Part shown: positions 32,229 through 40,452 of the stretch, piece after piece
Layout: the number at the start of each line of letters is the position of its first letter
How positions within the stretch are numbered: the stretch's first letter is position 1
Source: Thermosulfurimonas marina
GTDB taxonomy: Bacteria; Desulfobacterota; Thermodesulfobacteria; Thermodesulfobacteriales; Thermodesulfobacteriaceae
Assembly (NCBI RefSeq): GCF_012317585.1
Contig: NZ_CP042909.1
Coordinates: 248,001-312,000 of the forward strand
Reading direction: 5' to 3'
DNA: 64,000 bases
Position numbers and translations under genes: made by a program
The notes under the pieces: model-generated
Database searches by the model: none
What the model saw: the letters and a program-made list of their open reading frames with translations, nothing else
Told to the model about the DNA's origin: nothing

Positions 32229-33386
32229 TTAGGCCGCGCGGGCCTCTTTGACCGCTACAGCGATCTTAAAGAGTACGGTCATGATGAGAAACCCTGTGGC
32301 CCAGATCCCGAGAGAAATAAGGAGCTCCGGCACCGTGGGCCGGTAGGGAGTAATCGTCTCAAAGGGGGTGGGAGTGAAACCACCGGTAAGGAGCCCGATA
32401 CCCTTGTCGATCCAGGCGCCGATAAAAAGGAGCACACAGGCCAGGACCAGGGTATTAAGATTGCGCCGGGTATGAGGAATAACCAGGAGGAGGGCCGCCA
32501 GAGCCATAAAGATCCACGCCGTCCACATGAAGATCACCCATTCGGTATGTCCGTGAAGTCCCTTAAAGAGGTACATCACCGGGTACATGTGCCCCGGGAT
32601 CTGGCTGTAAAAAGCGGTAAAGAGCTCACAACCGAAAAAGAAGATGTTGGCCAGGAGGGCATAGGTGATGATCTTGCTCAGGGTATCGATGGCCTTGGGC
32701 TCTATACGTAAACGGGAGACCTTCTGGGCGATAAGAAGAGCGATCAAAAGAAACGCCGGCCCGGAACAGAAAGCCGAGGCCAGAAAACGGGGGGCCATAA
32801 TGGCCGTAAGCCAGAAGTGCCTTCCCGGAAGACCGGCGTAGAGAAAGGCCGTCACAGTGTGGATGCTAAAGGCCCAGGGGATGGAGATATAGATAAAAGG
32901 CACCACCCATTTGGGATATTTGGTGCCCTTGTATTCCCCGTGAAGGGCCGCCCAGCCACAAATGAGATTGAGGGCCAGATAGCCATTCAAGACGATCATG
33001 TCGTAAAAGAGCATGGAATGCGGAGTGGGGTGGAGCAGCACATTAAAGAGCCGGTGCGTTTGTCCGATATCCACGATGATGAATAGAAGGCACATGATCA
33101 CCGCGGCAATGGCCAGGAATTCCCCGAAGACGGTCACCGGCCCGAAGACCTTGTGGTTGTGCAGATAATAGGGAAGGACCACCATCACTCCCGAGGCGGC
33201 CACCCCCACCAGAAAGGTAAACTGCGCCACATAGAACCCCCAGGAGACATCCCGGCTCATTCCGGTAATCCCCAAGCCGTACTCCAGCTGGGCCAGGAAG
33301 GCCAGGAAACCGATTCCGATGAGGACCAAGAGGAAAAACACCCACAACCAGTATTTGCGACTCCCTACCAAGGCCTTTTCAAACAT
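32229..33386 (-). CDS. dsrP: DsrP, NrfD-like quinone-interacting membrane subunit
   Basis: This 385-residue protein has about ten hydrophobic helices and NrfD/PsrC-family sequence (WGFYVAQFTFLVGVAASGVMVVLPYYL; WAFSIHTVTAFLYAGLPGRHFWLTAI). DsrP is the membrane subunit that exchanges electrons with quinones and pairs with the iron-sulfur protein DsrO. Length is normal. It is the last gene of the dsrMKJOP operon and is followed by a strong terminator. Confidence 0.94.
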   Translation of the reverse strand: MFEKALVGSRKYWLWVFFLLVLIGIGFLAFLAQLEYGLGITGMSRDVSWGFYVAQFTFLVGVAASGVMVVLPYYLHNHKVFGPVTVFGEFLAIAAVIMCLLFIIVDIGQTHRLFNVLLHPTPHSMLFYDMIVLNGYLALNLICGWAALHGEYKGTKYPKWVVPFIYISIPWAFSIHTVTAFLYAGLPGRHFWLTAIMAPRFLASAFCSGPAFLLIALLIAQKVSRLRIEPKAIDTLSKIITYALLANIFFFGCELFTAFYSQIPGHMYPVMYLFKGLHGHTEWVIFMWTAWIFMALAALLLVIPHTRRNLNTLVLACVLLFIGAWIDKGIGLLTGGFTPTPFETITPYRPTVPELLISLGIWATGFLIMTVLFKIAVAVKEARAA

Positions 33387-33409
33387 GGCTCACACCCCTC
33401 GCACGGTTT

Positions 33410-34177
33410 TTAGCCGATGAGATAAAAGACCGAAGGCCCGGTCCCCAGTTCGGCCTTCCGCCGGATGGAAAACCGGCTCCTGAGGACCCGAGAGATCTCC
33501 GAGTTCTCATCCTCGAGATCCCCGAAGATAAGGGCCTTGTGCTTGCAGGCCTCTACACAGGCCGGAATCTGGCCCTTCTCCAGCCGCTCGTAACAGAATA
33601 GACACTTTTCCACCACACCCTTCATCCGCGTGGGAAACTCCGGATTGAATTCCCTAATATAGGGCCGGGGATCTACCCAGTTGAAACTTCGGGCCCCAAA
33701 GGGACAGGCCGCCATACAGAAACGACAACCGATACAGCGGTGATAATCCATCATCACGATCCCGTCTTCGCGCTTAAAGGTGGCCTCCGTGGGGCAGACC
33801 CGCACACAGGGAGGATGCTCGCAGTGATTGCAGAGGAGGAGAAAGGGTTTGCCCTGCAGAAGGACATCATTGAATTCATTGGGTTGATCCGGAAAGGCGT
33901 GCTCAAATTCATCCTTCCAGATCCACTTGATTTCCTTTTTCTTCTCCGGGATCTCCGGGACATTGTGGATATGATGACAGGCCTTAATACAGTCTCGACA
34001 CTCCGGATGCTCCCAACATTTCCGGATGTCAATGGCCATACCCCAACGTTTGGCCGTAAGGGCCCCCGGAGGAGGAGTGTATTCCCGGGCCTTGACTTCC
34101 TTGTTCAGGAAACCCGGAACTCCCCCGGCTACCACCGCCGAAAGCCCTGCGAGCTTAAGAAGGTCTCTCCTTTTCAT
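33410..34177 (-). CDS. dsrO: DsrO, periplasmic ferredoxin-like subunit with Tat-type signal
   Basis: This 255-residue protein begins with a twin-arginine-like signal (MKRRDLLKLAGLSAVVAGG), implying folded export. Four cysteine groups follow: CWEHPECRDCIKAC, CNHCEHPPCVRVCP, CIGCRFCMAACPFGA, and CLFCYERL...CVEACKHKAL. The family (PsrB/NrfC type) holds four [4Fe-4S] clusters and links periplasmic DsrJ to DsrP. It is flanked by dsrJ and dsrP as usual. Confidence 0.95.
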   Translation of the reverse strand: MKRRDLLKLAGLSAVVAGGVPGFLNKEVKAREYTPPPGALTAKRWGMAIDIRKCWEHPECRDCIKACHHIHNVPEIPEKKKEIKWIWKDEFEHAFPDQPNEFNDVLLQGKPFLLLCNHCEHPPCVRVCPTEATFKREDGIVMMDYHRCIGCRFCMAACPFGARSFNWVDPRPYIREFNPEFPTRMKGVVEKCLFCYERLEKGQIPACVEACKHKALIFGDLEDENSEISRVLRSRFSIRRKAELGTGPSVFYLIG

Positions 34178-34198
34178 CCCTCCTGGCCTCCTTGAGGA

Positions 34199-34663
34199 TT
34201 AATGCTCTTCGTACTCGTGATGGCTTGAATTTCCCGTAAGTCTCTCCGGAATGCCAAAAAGTTTGAGAAGAGCCGACCGCTTGGGCGGTTTGAACTCCTT
34301 CGTCTCCGGAGGAATGTGGCAATTCCAGCAATAGGGCTTGACCGCCGCATAGGTGTGGCACCGATCGCAGAATTTGCTCTTGTCATGATGGCATTTCATG
34401 CAGCCATTCTGTAAACCGATCCAGTACCGGGACCCGTCCGAGGACACGTAAACCCGCATCCCCTCCCGGATGGCCTTGTTTCGCCAGATATTTAGAAGCT
34501 GCATGTGGTGAGCCCGCATATACTCCTTGGACTCCACACACTTGCCCTTGGGAAGCTCCGGCTTAGGCGGAGGCACGCTCTTTCCATGCCCCCACCAAAT
34601 GGGAAAGGCCGCAAAAAGGACGAAGATGATGATACCGGGGATGACTTTGTCGCGGTTATACAT
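34199..34663 (-). CDS. dsrJ: DsrJ, membrane-anchored trihaem cytochrome c
   Basis: The 154-residue protein has an N-terminal anchor helix (VIPGIIIFVLFAAFPIWW) and three haem-binding motifs: CMKCH (88-92), CDRCH (99-103) and CWNCH (112-116). DsrJ is known for unusual axial ligands, including a Cys. C42 just after the anchor is the likely equivalent. It is thought to handle a periplasmic sulfur substrate or electron input. It overlaps dsrK by 8 nt. Confidence 0.95.
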   Translation of the reverse strand: MYNRDKVIPGIIIFVLFAAFPIWWGHGKSVPPPKPELPKGKCVESKEYMRAHHMQLLNIWRNKAIREGMRVYVSSDGSRYWIGLQNGCMKCHHDKSKFCDRCHTYAAVKPYCWNCHIPPETKEFKPPKRSALLKLFGIPERLTGNSSHHEYEEH

Positions 34664-36278
34664 TTTCCTCCTCCTCTACCCCTTTTAAAGGCTGGAAGCG
34701 AAGGTCTGTGGTGCGCTTCTTTTCGCCCGGGATGACCAGGGCGTTGCCCACCAGTTCGTGTACTCCCCCCACACTCACCCCGGGTACCCAGTAATTCATA
34801 AGGGGAGGAAGCACCGCCCGGTCGATGGCGCAGATACAGGCCAGATGGTTGACCCCGTGCTTTTCGTGCACATACTCCACAGCGTTGGCCCGCGGAAAGC
34901 CTCCCCGCATGCGCATCTCCATGTACTCGTCAGTGTTAAGTCCCGAACCGCTTCCGCAGCAGAAAGTCTTTTCCCGAATGGTATTTTCCGGCATCTCGTA
35001 AAAGTTGTTGCAGACGTTCCTGAGGATAAAGCGCGGCTCCTCGAAAATTCCCATACCCCGGGAGGTATTGCAGGAATCGTGGAAGGTGACCACCAAGTGG
35101 TCGTTGCGGCTGGGATCCAGGTTGAGTTTACCGTGGGCAATAAGATTAGCCGTAAACTCACAAATATGTACGATCTTGGTGCTTTTGGCATGCTCAAAGA
35201 CTGTACCCGTAATGGGGCACTTGGGGACCTCGAGATTTTTGGGGGCCGGACCCAGCATGGTGTCCTCGTACTGGTGTACCACCCGCCACATGTGCCCGCA
35301 CTCCCCTCCCAGGATCCATTTCACCTTAAGGCGTTCGGCCTCATGGTAAATCTTAGCGTGAAGCTTGCGCATCATTTCGTGCGAGGTGAAGAAGCCAAAG
35401 TTTCCTCCCTCCGAGGCGTAGGTGCTTAAGGTCCAGTCGAGCCCCAGATAGTGGAAAAGAAGCACATAGCCCATAAAGGTATAAATCCCGGGATCGGCGA
35501 AAAAGTCCGCCGAGGGAGTCACGAAGAGGATCTCCGCCCCCTTCTTGTTGATGGGTACTTCCGGCCGAACCCCGGTAATTTCTTCGATGTCGTCCAGAAG
35601 AAACTCGATATTCTCCTGAATGGTATGGGGTTGAAGACCGATGTGATTTCCGATCTCCGCCGAAAAGCGCACCGGCTTAAGGATCCAGTCGATATTTACT
35701 CCGATCTCGTGGAGGATCTCCCGGGCCAAAATGGTGATCTCCGCGGTGTCAATCCCGTAAGGACAGAAGACCGAACACCGGCGACACTCCGTACACTGAT
35801 AGTAGTAATAGAACCATTCTTTGATTACGTCGTAGGTTAAAGGTCTAGCCCCGGCCAGACGACCAAAGATCTTTCCACTCCGGGTGAATTCCCCTTTGAC
35901 CACCGACCGCAGGAGCTCGGCCCGCAGGACCGGCATGTTCTTGGGGTCCCCCGTGCCCAGGAAGAAATGGCATTTATCCGCGCAGGCCCCGCAGCGCACA
36001 CAGATATCCATAAAGAGCTTGAAGGATCGAAACCGGTCCATGCGGTCCCTGATAGCGTTGAGCACAATCTCCTTCCAGTTCTCCGGGAGCTTCCAGTCCT
36101 CGTCGTAAGGTTGCCACTTCCGAGGATTGGGAAGCCCGAGATCCTTGACCACCTCCGGATCGCCAGCATAACAGTAGGTTCCGGGGCGGAACTCCGGCTT
36201 GGTATCCATCCAGTGCTTTTCCGGCATCCGATCATAATGCACATCCTTTAGAAGCTCGTCTCTTTTAGGTAAGGCCAT
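34656..36278 (-). CDS. dsrK: DsrK, HdrD-like iron-sulfur subunit
   Basis: This 540-residue cytoplasmic protein has two ferredoxin motifs (CVRCGACADKCHFFLG, CTECRRCSVFCPYG). CCG-type domains follow, with CCGSGSGLNTDEYMEM, like the catalytic subunit of heterodisulfide reductase. DsrK is believed to reduce the DsrC trisulfide or disulfide, delivering electrons to sulfite reduction. It forms the core pair with DsrM. Genes for DsrA, DsrB, DsrC and DsrD are not in this window. Confidence 0.96.
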   Translation of the reverse strand: MALPKRDELLKDVHYDRMPEKHWMDTKPEFRPGTYCYAGDPEVVKDLGLPNPRKWQPYDEDWKLPENWKEIVLNAIRDRMDRFRSFKLFMDICVRCGACADKCHFFLGTGDPKNMPVLRAELLRSVVKGEFTRSGKIFGRLAGARPLTYDVIKEWFYYYYQCTECRRCSVFCPYGIDTAEITILAREILHEIGVNIDWILKPVRFSAEIGNHIGLQPHTIQENIEFLLDDIEEITGVRPEVPINKKGAEILFVTPSADFFADPGIYTFMGYVLLFHYLGLDWTLSTYASEGGNFGFFTSHEMMRKLHAKIYHEAERLKVKWILGGECGHMWRVVHQYEDTMLGPAPKNLEVPKCPITGTVFEHAKSTKIVHICEFTANLIAHGKLNLDPSRNDHLVVTFHDSCNTSRGMGIFEEPRFILRNVCNNFYEMPENTIREKTFCCGSGSGLNTDEYMEMRMRGGFPRANAVEYVHEKHGVNHLACICAIDRAVLPPLMNYWVPGVSVGGVHELVGNALVIPGEKKRTTDLRFQPLKGVEEEENV

Positions 36279-36293
36279 GGCTCAACCCCTCAC

Positions 36294-37319
36294 TTAGGAT
36301 TCTTTCTTTTCATAACAGTCTTCGTCTATAGGCTGACCTGCACTTTCCAGCTGTTCTTTGAATTTTTCCTGCCACTCACAATAGGTAAGGAACTTAGGCG
36401 GCACGCCCTCCCACCAAGGATTGATATGCCGCACCCGGCGGTTGTCGTTGGGAAGATTTCGGGTGGGGCTGAAAAAGACCCCCACCATATGGACCAGCTT
36501 GCTGAAGGGAAAGTAAGCCGCAAGTACACTCACGAAAAAGACATGCACATAAAAGATAACCCCAATCCCTTTGGGTACCTTAGGATGGAGGGTGGCCAAC
36601 CCCAGGGTAAGCTCCTTCACCGAGGCGATATCCACCCGCAGGAAATAACGCATAAGCATCCCGGAAGTGACCAACCCCAGAATGAGAAAGAGGGGAAAGT
36701 AGTCCGAGGCGTGCGAGATGTAGTTGACCTTGGCATCCACCAAACGCCGAAGGAGAAGAAAGGTAAGGCCCGCCAGGATAGCCACATCGGTCAGATAAAG
36801 ATGGGGGAGCCCGATGTGGAAGAAGCTATCTACGGCATCTAAGGTCTGGATGAAGCCGGGTACGGGATAAGAAAAGAGGCGCATGTGCCGCAGAAGGATA
36901 ATGAGAAAGGACCAGTGAAAGAGGATGGCTCCCAACCAGAGCCACTTACTGGAGCCGAAATAGAGCTTGCGCCCCCGGAGATCGGCCCGCAGATTCCGGA
37001 AAAGGCTCCGGAAGGCCAGGACTTCCAGGGCCATGCGCAGGACCACCTCAAAGTTGTTGGCCGGGCTTTCCAGCCGGCTGTGCTTGATCCAGGGAAGGCT
37101 CTTCTGCTGTCCACAGGTGGTGGTGATCTTGAAAGGCACCGGAGATTTGGCCCAGTTCACCATCCGCCAGATGAGACCGATCACCAAGGTGAGAAAGGCC
37201 GCATAGGGGATCACCACCCCGAAAAGGGTGTAGAGCTTAAGAACCCCCACGCCCAACCAGACTACAATCACCATTCCGATCACGGCAAGCAAAGCGGCAA
37301 CCACATTCATAAGCCCCAA
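36294..37319 (-). CDS. dsrM: DsrM, haem b membrane subunit
   Basis: The 341-residue protein has about six helices in a NarI-like arrangement with several His candidates for haem b ligands (LFHWSFLIILLRHMRLF; ITHASDYF-like region; FYVHVFFVSVLAAYFPFSKLVHM). DsrM takes electrons from menaquinol and passes them to DsrK. It ends in a charged tail. It lies 3 nt after the RsbRD_N gene and 15 nt before dsrK. Confidence 0.95.
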   Translation of the reverse strand: MGLMNVVAALLAVIGMVIVVWLGVGVLKLYTLFGVVIPYAAFLTLVIGLIWRMVNWAKSPVPFKITTTCGQQKSLPWIKHSRLESPANNFEVVLRMALEVLAFRSLFRNLRADLRGRKLYFGSSKWLWLGAILFHWSFLIILLRHMRLFSYPVPGFIQTLDAVDSFFHIGLPHLYLTDVAILAGLTFLLLRRLVDAKVNYISHASDYFPLFLILGLVTSGMLMRYFLRVDIASVKELTLGLATLHPKVPKGIGVIFYVHVFFVSVLAAYFPFSKLVHMVGVFFSPTRNLPNDNRRVRHINPWWEGVPPKFLTYCEWQEKFKEQLESAGQPIDEDCYEKKES

Positions 37320-37322
37320 CCC

Positions 37323-37892
37323 CTAATGTGGATTTTCGTTATGGTCGAGGGCAGTCTCGGGCGCGAGACTACCCTCCCTTTCATCGTAAAGATAGCCCGC
37401 CCTTTTCAGAAGAAGGAAAAGGCGCGACTTCCACTCCTGAAATTTGAGTTCGTTGAGCTTCTCCCGGGCGGCCAGGTAATGATTAAAGGCCCGCAGGGTA
37501 AGGGCATCCACATAATCTTCCACTTCTAGGAGCCCCTCCGGCCCGAAGCGCGCCAGGATCTCCTCTCCGGCCACCTCCCGAATGGCCGACTTAAGAAAGA
37601 AAAGAAAGGCCAGCCCCTCCGAGGGCTTACGGCTCTGCACCGCCTCAATCTTGATAAGGCGATCCAAATAATAATCCGCCTTTTCCCAGGAGAATTCCTC
37701 CTCTCCGAAAAGAGCTACCAGTCCCTTCAAGCCCTCCTCCAGACGATGGGCCAGAGGATTTTCAAAACGGTCAAGCTCCCGCTTGAGAAAAGCCACGGTC
37801 TCCTTGGGAAAAGTGGTATAAACCTTCTCCCTCAACGTGTCAAAAATCTCCCGCTCTCGGCTTCTTAGGATCTTACAGGCTCGGACAAACAT
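37323..37892 (-). CDS. RsbRD_N-domain protein heading the dsr operon
   Basis: This protein of about 189 residues is entirely helical and resembles the RsbR/RsbRD N-terminal (globin-like, non-haem) domain. Such proteins are found directly upstream of dsrM in many sulfate reducers. Function is unknown; RsbR N-domains act as sensory modules in stress signalling. There is no STAS domain. I start it at the ATG 37892, preceded by AAAAGGAGAAGCT; a longer frame to 37925 lacks such a site. It is the promoter-proximal gene of dsrMKJOP. Confidence 0.75.
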   Translation of the reverse strand: MFVRACKILRSREREIFDTLREKVYTTFPKETVAFLKRELDRFENPLAHRLEEGLKGLVALFGEEEFSWEKADYYLDRLIKIEAVQSRKPSEGLAFLFFLKSAIREVAGEEILARFGPEGLLEVEDYVDALTLRAFNHYLAAREKLNELKFQEWKSRLFLLLKRAGYLYDEREGSLAPETALDHNENPH

Positions 37893-37903
37893 AGCTTCTC
37901 CTT

Positions 37904-37932
37904 TTAAAATCAAAAACCTCCCCAAATGTCAA
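37904..37932 (-). promoter_or_regulatory. putative promoter of the dsr operon
   Basis: TTGACA (37932-37927) is followed after 17-18 bp by TTTTAA/TTTAAA (around 37909-37903) in an unusually AT-rich 128-bp intergenic stretch. Transcription would begin at about the ribosome site, leaving a leader of about 6-12 nt. The upstream AT-rich DNA (37940-38015) could serve as an UP element; I see no clear operator. Confidence 0.5.
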
Positions 37933-38020
37933 GCGTATTTAAGGACGATTAAAACAAAATAAGAGGTGATTAGTTCTATTTCTATCGTAATTATCTAAAT
38001 ATTTGTTTCAGCAGCAATCA

Positions 38021-39100
38021 CTATTTAAGACTTGCAAGCCTTTTCAAGGCTGAAAGGCGCTCCCTTTCTCCAAGGCGAGCCCGCCGCAGGGTCTCCTCCA
38101 GAAAGGCCACGGTGTCCTCGTAGGTCCGGCGATCTACCGGAAAGGGGTGTCCGTCCTTTCCTCCGTGGGCAAAGGCGTATCGGGCAGGGTCCTCCCGGGA
38201 GGCCCTTACATTGTAAAGAAGCTCGGCGGTAAGGGTTAAGGCCCGCAGGCTCCGGGGGCCCATCCCCTTTAGGAGAAGAAGTTCCCGAAAGTCCCGAGGG
38301 GGTTTCTCGTAGGCCTTAAGGAGCACCTTTTCTAGCCCCCGGGGGTGAAGGTCTCTTTCGGTAAGGGAGTGACGGGAGGGAAGGCCCAAACGGGGAAGTC
38401 TTTCCATTTCGCGCAGGAGCTTTTCCGGGGGCTCCCGCAGGAGGGCACAAAGGCCCTCGCGCACCGCTCTGCTCTTGCGGGCCGTAAGATCCAGGACCTC
38501 GGCCTCTTTGCGGGCGGCCACGATTCCGCTGTGCGGGGCCTCTACCAGGTCCGAAAGCCCTCCGGAGAACCAGTGGTAACGGCGGGCAAAACCGGAGGCC
38601 TCGTTCAAGCCCTGCTGGATGACGGTCCAGTCCCCCTCTACGGTAAAGATGAAGACATGGTGATAGAGTTGATAGCCGTCCTGAAGGGCGGTGTTATCTA
38701 CCTTAGCCGTAAGACGCGAAAGATCCACAAAGTCCCGAAAGTCTTCCGGGAGTCCGGCCCGCTCCGCCGCCGAAAGGATCTCTTCCGGGGTCCGCAGACT
38801 GGCCCGGGCCTTCCCTCCACAGACGAAGACCCCGACCTCTAGAGAAAGGGGCCTTAAGGCCTCTTTCAAGGCCCCGCAAACGGTGGTGGTAAGCCCGGAA
38901 GAATGCCAATCAAAGCCCAGAAGACAGCCCAGGGCCTGAAACCAGAAGGGATCGGAAAGGCGCCTCAGGAATTCCCGCCTTCCGAACTCCTCAAGAATCA
39001 CCAAAGAGAGGGCCCGGGCCAGGCGCACCATGCGCTCAAAGAGCCAGCGCGGGGCCCGTCCGCCGTGCAGGGGAAGATCCGCCACCCCGGTGCGTCTCAT
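38021..39100 (-). CDS. DUF763 family protein
   Basis: This 359-residue protein opens MRRTGVADLPLHGGRAPRW, the diagnostic start of DUF763. It contains DPFWFQALGCLLGFDWHSSGLTTTV, also diagnostic, and a helix-hairpin-helix-like segment (LLLLKGMGPRSLRALTLTAEL) late in the protein, suggesting DNA contact. The family is common in archaea and thermophiles, with no proven function. Its ATG overlaps the pyrF stop (ATGA), so it is cotranscribed with pyrF and nrdR. Confidence 0.85.
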   Translation of the reverse strand: MRRTGVADLPLHGGRAPRWLFERMVRLARALSLVILEEFGRREFLRRLSDPFWFQALGCLLGFDWHSSGLTTTVCGALKEALRPLSLEVGVFVCGGKARASLRTPEEILSAAERAGLPEDFRDFVDLSRLTAKVDNTALQDGYQLYHHVFIFTVEGDWTVIQQGLNEASGFARRYHWFSGGLSDLVEAPHSGIVAARKEAEVLDLTARKSRAVREGLCALLREPPEKLLREMERLPRLGLPSRHSLTERDLHPRGLEKVLLKAYEKPPRDFRELLLLKGMGPRSLRALTLTAELLYNVRASREDPARYAFAHGGKDGHPFPVDRRTYEDTVAFLEETLRRARLGERERLSALKRLASLK

Positions 39101-39834
39101 TTCTCTCGCTCGGAAAAGGCCTGGGCCATCTCCTCCAGGATACGCTGGGCCACGGCCCGGGGGTCCCGGGCCTCCCGAATGGGGCGCCCCACCACCAGAT
39201 AGTCCGCCCCGGCCCGCACCGCTTCTTTGGGAGAAGCGATACGACGTTGATCATCGGCCAGATTCTCCTCCAGCCAATCCGGGCGCACCCCCGGGACCAC
39301 GGTGAGCAGATGGGGGAAGGCCTCCTTTATGGTAGAAACCTCCTTGGCTGAACAGACCACCCCGTGGACCCCACAGCGATAGGCCAGATGAGAAAGCCGA
39401 AGGGCGGCCTCGCGCATATCCCGGGCCAACTCCGGAGACCAGCCCACCTCCATGAGATCGGCCCGGGTAAGAGAAGTAAGGAGGGTCACCGCCAGGATCT
39501 TGAGCCCTCCTTCGGCCGCCCGTACAGCCTCTTTGAGGGCCCCTCTTCCGGCACTCACATGCACAGTGAGCATATCCACCCCCAGACGCGAAGCAGCCCG
39601 CACCGCCCCAGCCACCGTAGCCGGAATATCATGGAGCTTGAGATCTAAAAAGATCTCCGCCCCGGCCTCTTCCCGGACCATCTCCACCGCCGCCGGCCCT
39701 TCCGCGGTAAAAAGCTCGAGTCCCACCTTGAAGACCCCCACTAGCCCGGCCAGGAGTTTTACCCAGCGCCGGGCCTCAGAAAGAGAGGGCACGTCCAGGG
39801 GAAAGATGAGCCTACTTGCGGGATCGATTCCCAC
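39097..39834 (-). CDS. pyrF: orotidine 5'-phosphate decarboxylase
   Basis: The 245-residue TIM barrel has the catalytic Lys-Asp array in FLDLKLHDIPATVAGAV, then SLGVDMLTVHVSAG-like sequence and the phosphate loop VVGRPIREARDP. It makes UMP in the last step of pyrimidine synthesis. It starts with GTG at 39834, 23 nt inside nrdR. That coupling of pyrimidine synthesis with a ribonucleotide-reductase regulator is functionally sensible. Confidence 0.95.
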   Translation of the reverse strand: MGIDPASRLIFPLDVPSLSEARRWVKLLAGLVGVFKVGLELFTAEGPAAVEMVREEAGAEIFLDLKLHDIPATVAGAVRAASRLGVDMLTVHVSAGRGALKEAVRAAEGGLKILAVTLLTSLTRADLMEVGWSPELARDMREAALRLSHLAYRCGVHGVVCSAKEVSTIKEAFPHLLTVVPGVRPDWLEENLADDQRRIASPKEAVRAGADYLVVGRPIREARDPRAVAQRILEEMAQAFSEREK

Positions 39835-40291
39835 GGCGCCTCCCTCTGAGGAGCTGAGCCACCTGTTCTACAAACTCGTTCACATCCTGAAATTCCCGAT
39901 AGACCGAGGCAAACCGCACATAAGCCACCTCGTCCCACTCCCGGAGTTTTTCCATGACCCGCTCTCCCAGATAGCTGGAAGGGATTTCCTTTTCTCCACT
40001 TTCAAAAAGCTCTCTTTCCAGTTGCGAAACAAAATTTTCTATTTCTTCTTGACTTACAGGGCGTTTATGACAGGCCTTACGAATACCCGAGATGAGTTTT
40101 TCCCGAGAAAAGGGCTCCCGCCGGCCGTCTTTTTTTATCACATAGGGAAGGGTGAGTTCCAATCTTTCATAAGTGGTGAAACGAAATCCACAATGAGGAC
40201 ACTCCCGGCGTCTCCGGATAACAAACCCCTCTCCGGTGCTCCGGGAATCCACCACTTTGGTATCTTCCTTCTGGCAAGAAGGACACCGCAC
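39812..40291 (-). CDS. nrdR: transcriptional repressor NrdR
   Basis: The 159-residue protein has an N-terminal zinc ribbon (RCPSCQ and CPHCGFRFTTYE) and an ATP-cone domain (YVIKKDGRREPFSREKLISGIRKACHKRPV). NrdR senses ATP/dATP and represses ribonucleotide reductase genes. It starts with GTG at 40291 to give the family-typical start (M)RCPSC. No NrdR box is visible in this window. Confidence 0.96.
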   Translation of the reverse strand: MRCPSCQKEDTKVVDSRSTGEGFVIRRRRECPHCGFRFTTYERLELTLPYVIKKDGRREPFSREKLISGIRKACHKRPVSQEEIENFVSQLERELFESGEKEIPSSYLGERVMEKLREWDEVAYVRFASVYREFQDVNEFVEQVAQLLRGRRRGNRSRK

Positions 40292-40324
40292 CCCTCCATC
40301 TTACCCCAATTTCCCTCCCCTTCC

Positions 40325-40355
40325 AAAAATGGGATCCGATCCTATTTTTGGAGGG
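40325..40355. repeat. 31-nt direct repeat, copy 1 (with internal palindrome)
   Basis: This copy reads AAAAATGGGATC, C, GATCCTATTTT, T, GGAGGG and forms a near-perfect palindrome that extends into the flanking CCCC/GGGG. It differs from copy 2 (40422-40452) at two positions. It lies in the 147-bp gap between nrdR and dnaJ. Confidence 0.85.
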
Positions 40356-40421
40356 GACGAAGCCCTAGTCTCTCAAAATTTCCCGAAAACCCAGGGGTAC
40401 AAGACCAAAAGGTCGGAAAAC

Positions 40422-40452
40422 AAAAATGGGATCTGATCCTATTTTAGGAGGG
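40422..40452. repeat. 31-nt direct repeat, copy 2, supplying the dnaJ stop codon
   Basis: Reads AAAAATGGGATC, T, GATCCTATTTT, A, GGAGGG. The dnaJ stop (TAG, 40441-40439) and last codons lie inside it. The 66-bp stretch between the two copies shows no open frame; it includes a GACC/GGTC mini-hairpin. Together they may be a small REP- or MITE-like unit. Confidence 0.85.
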
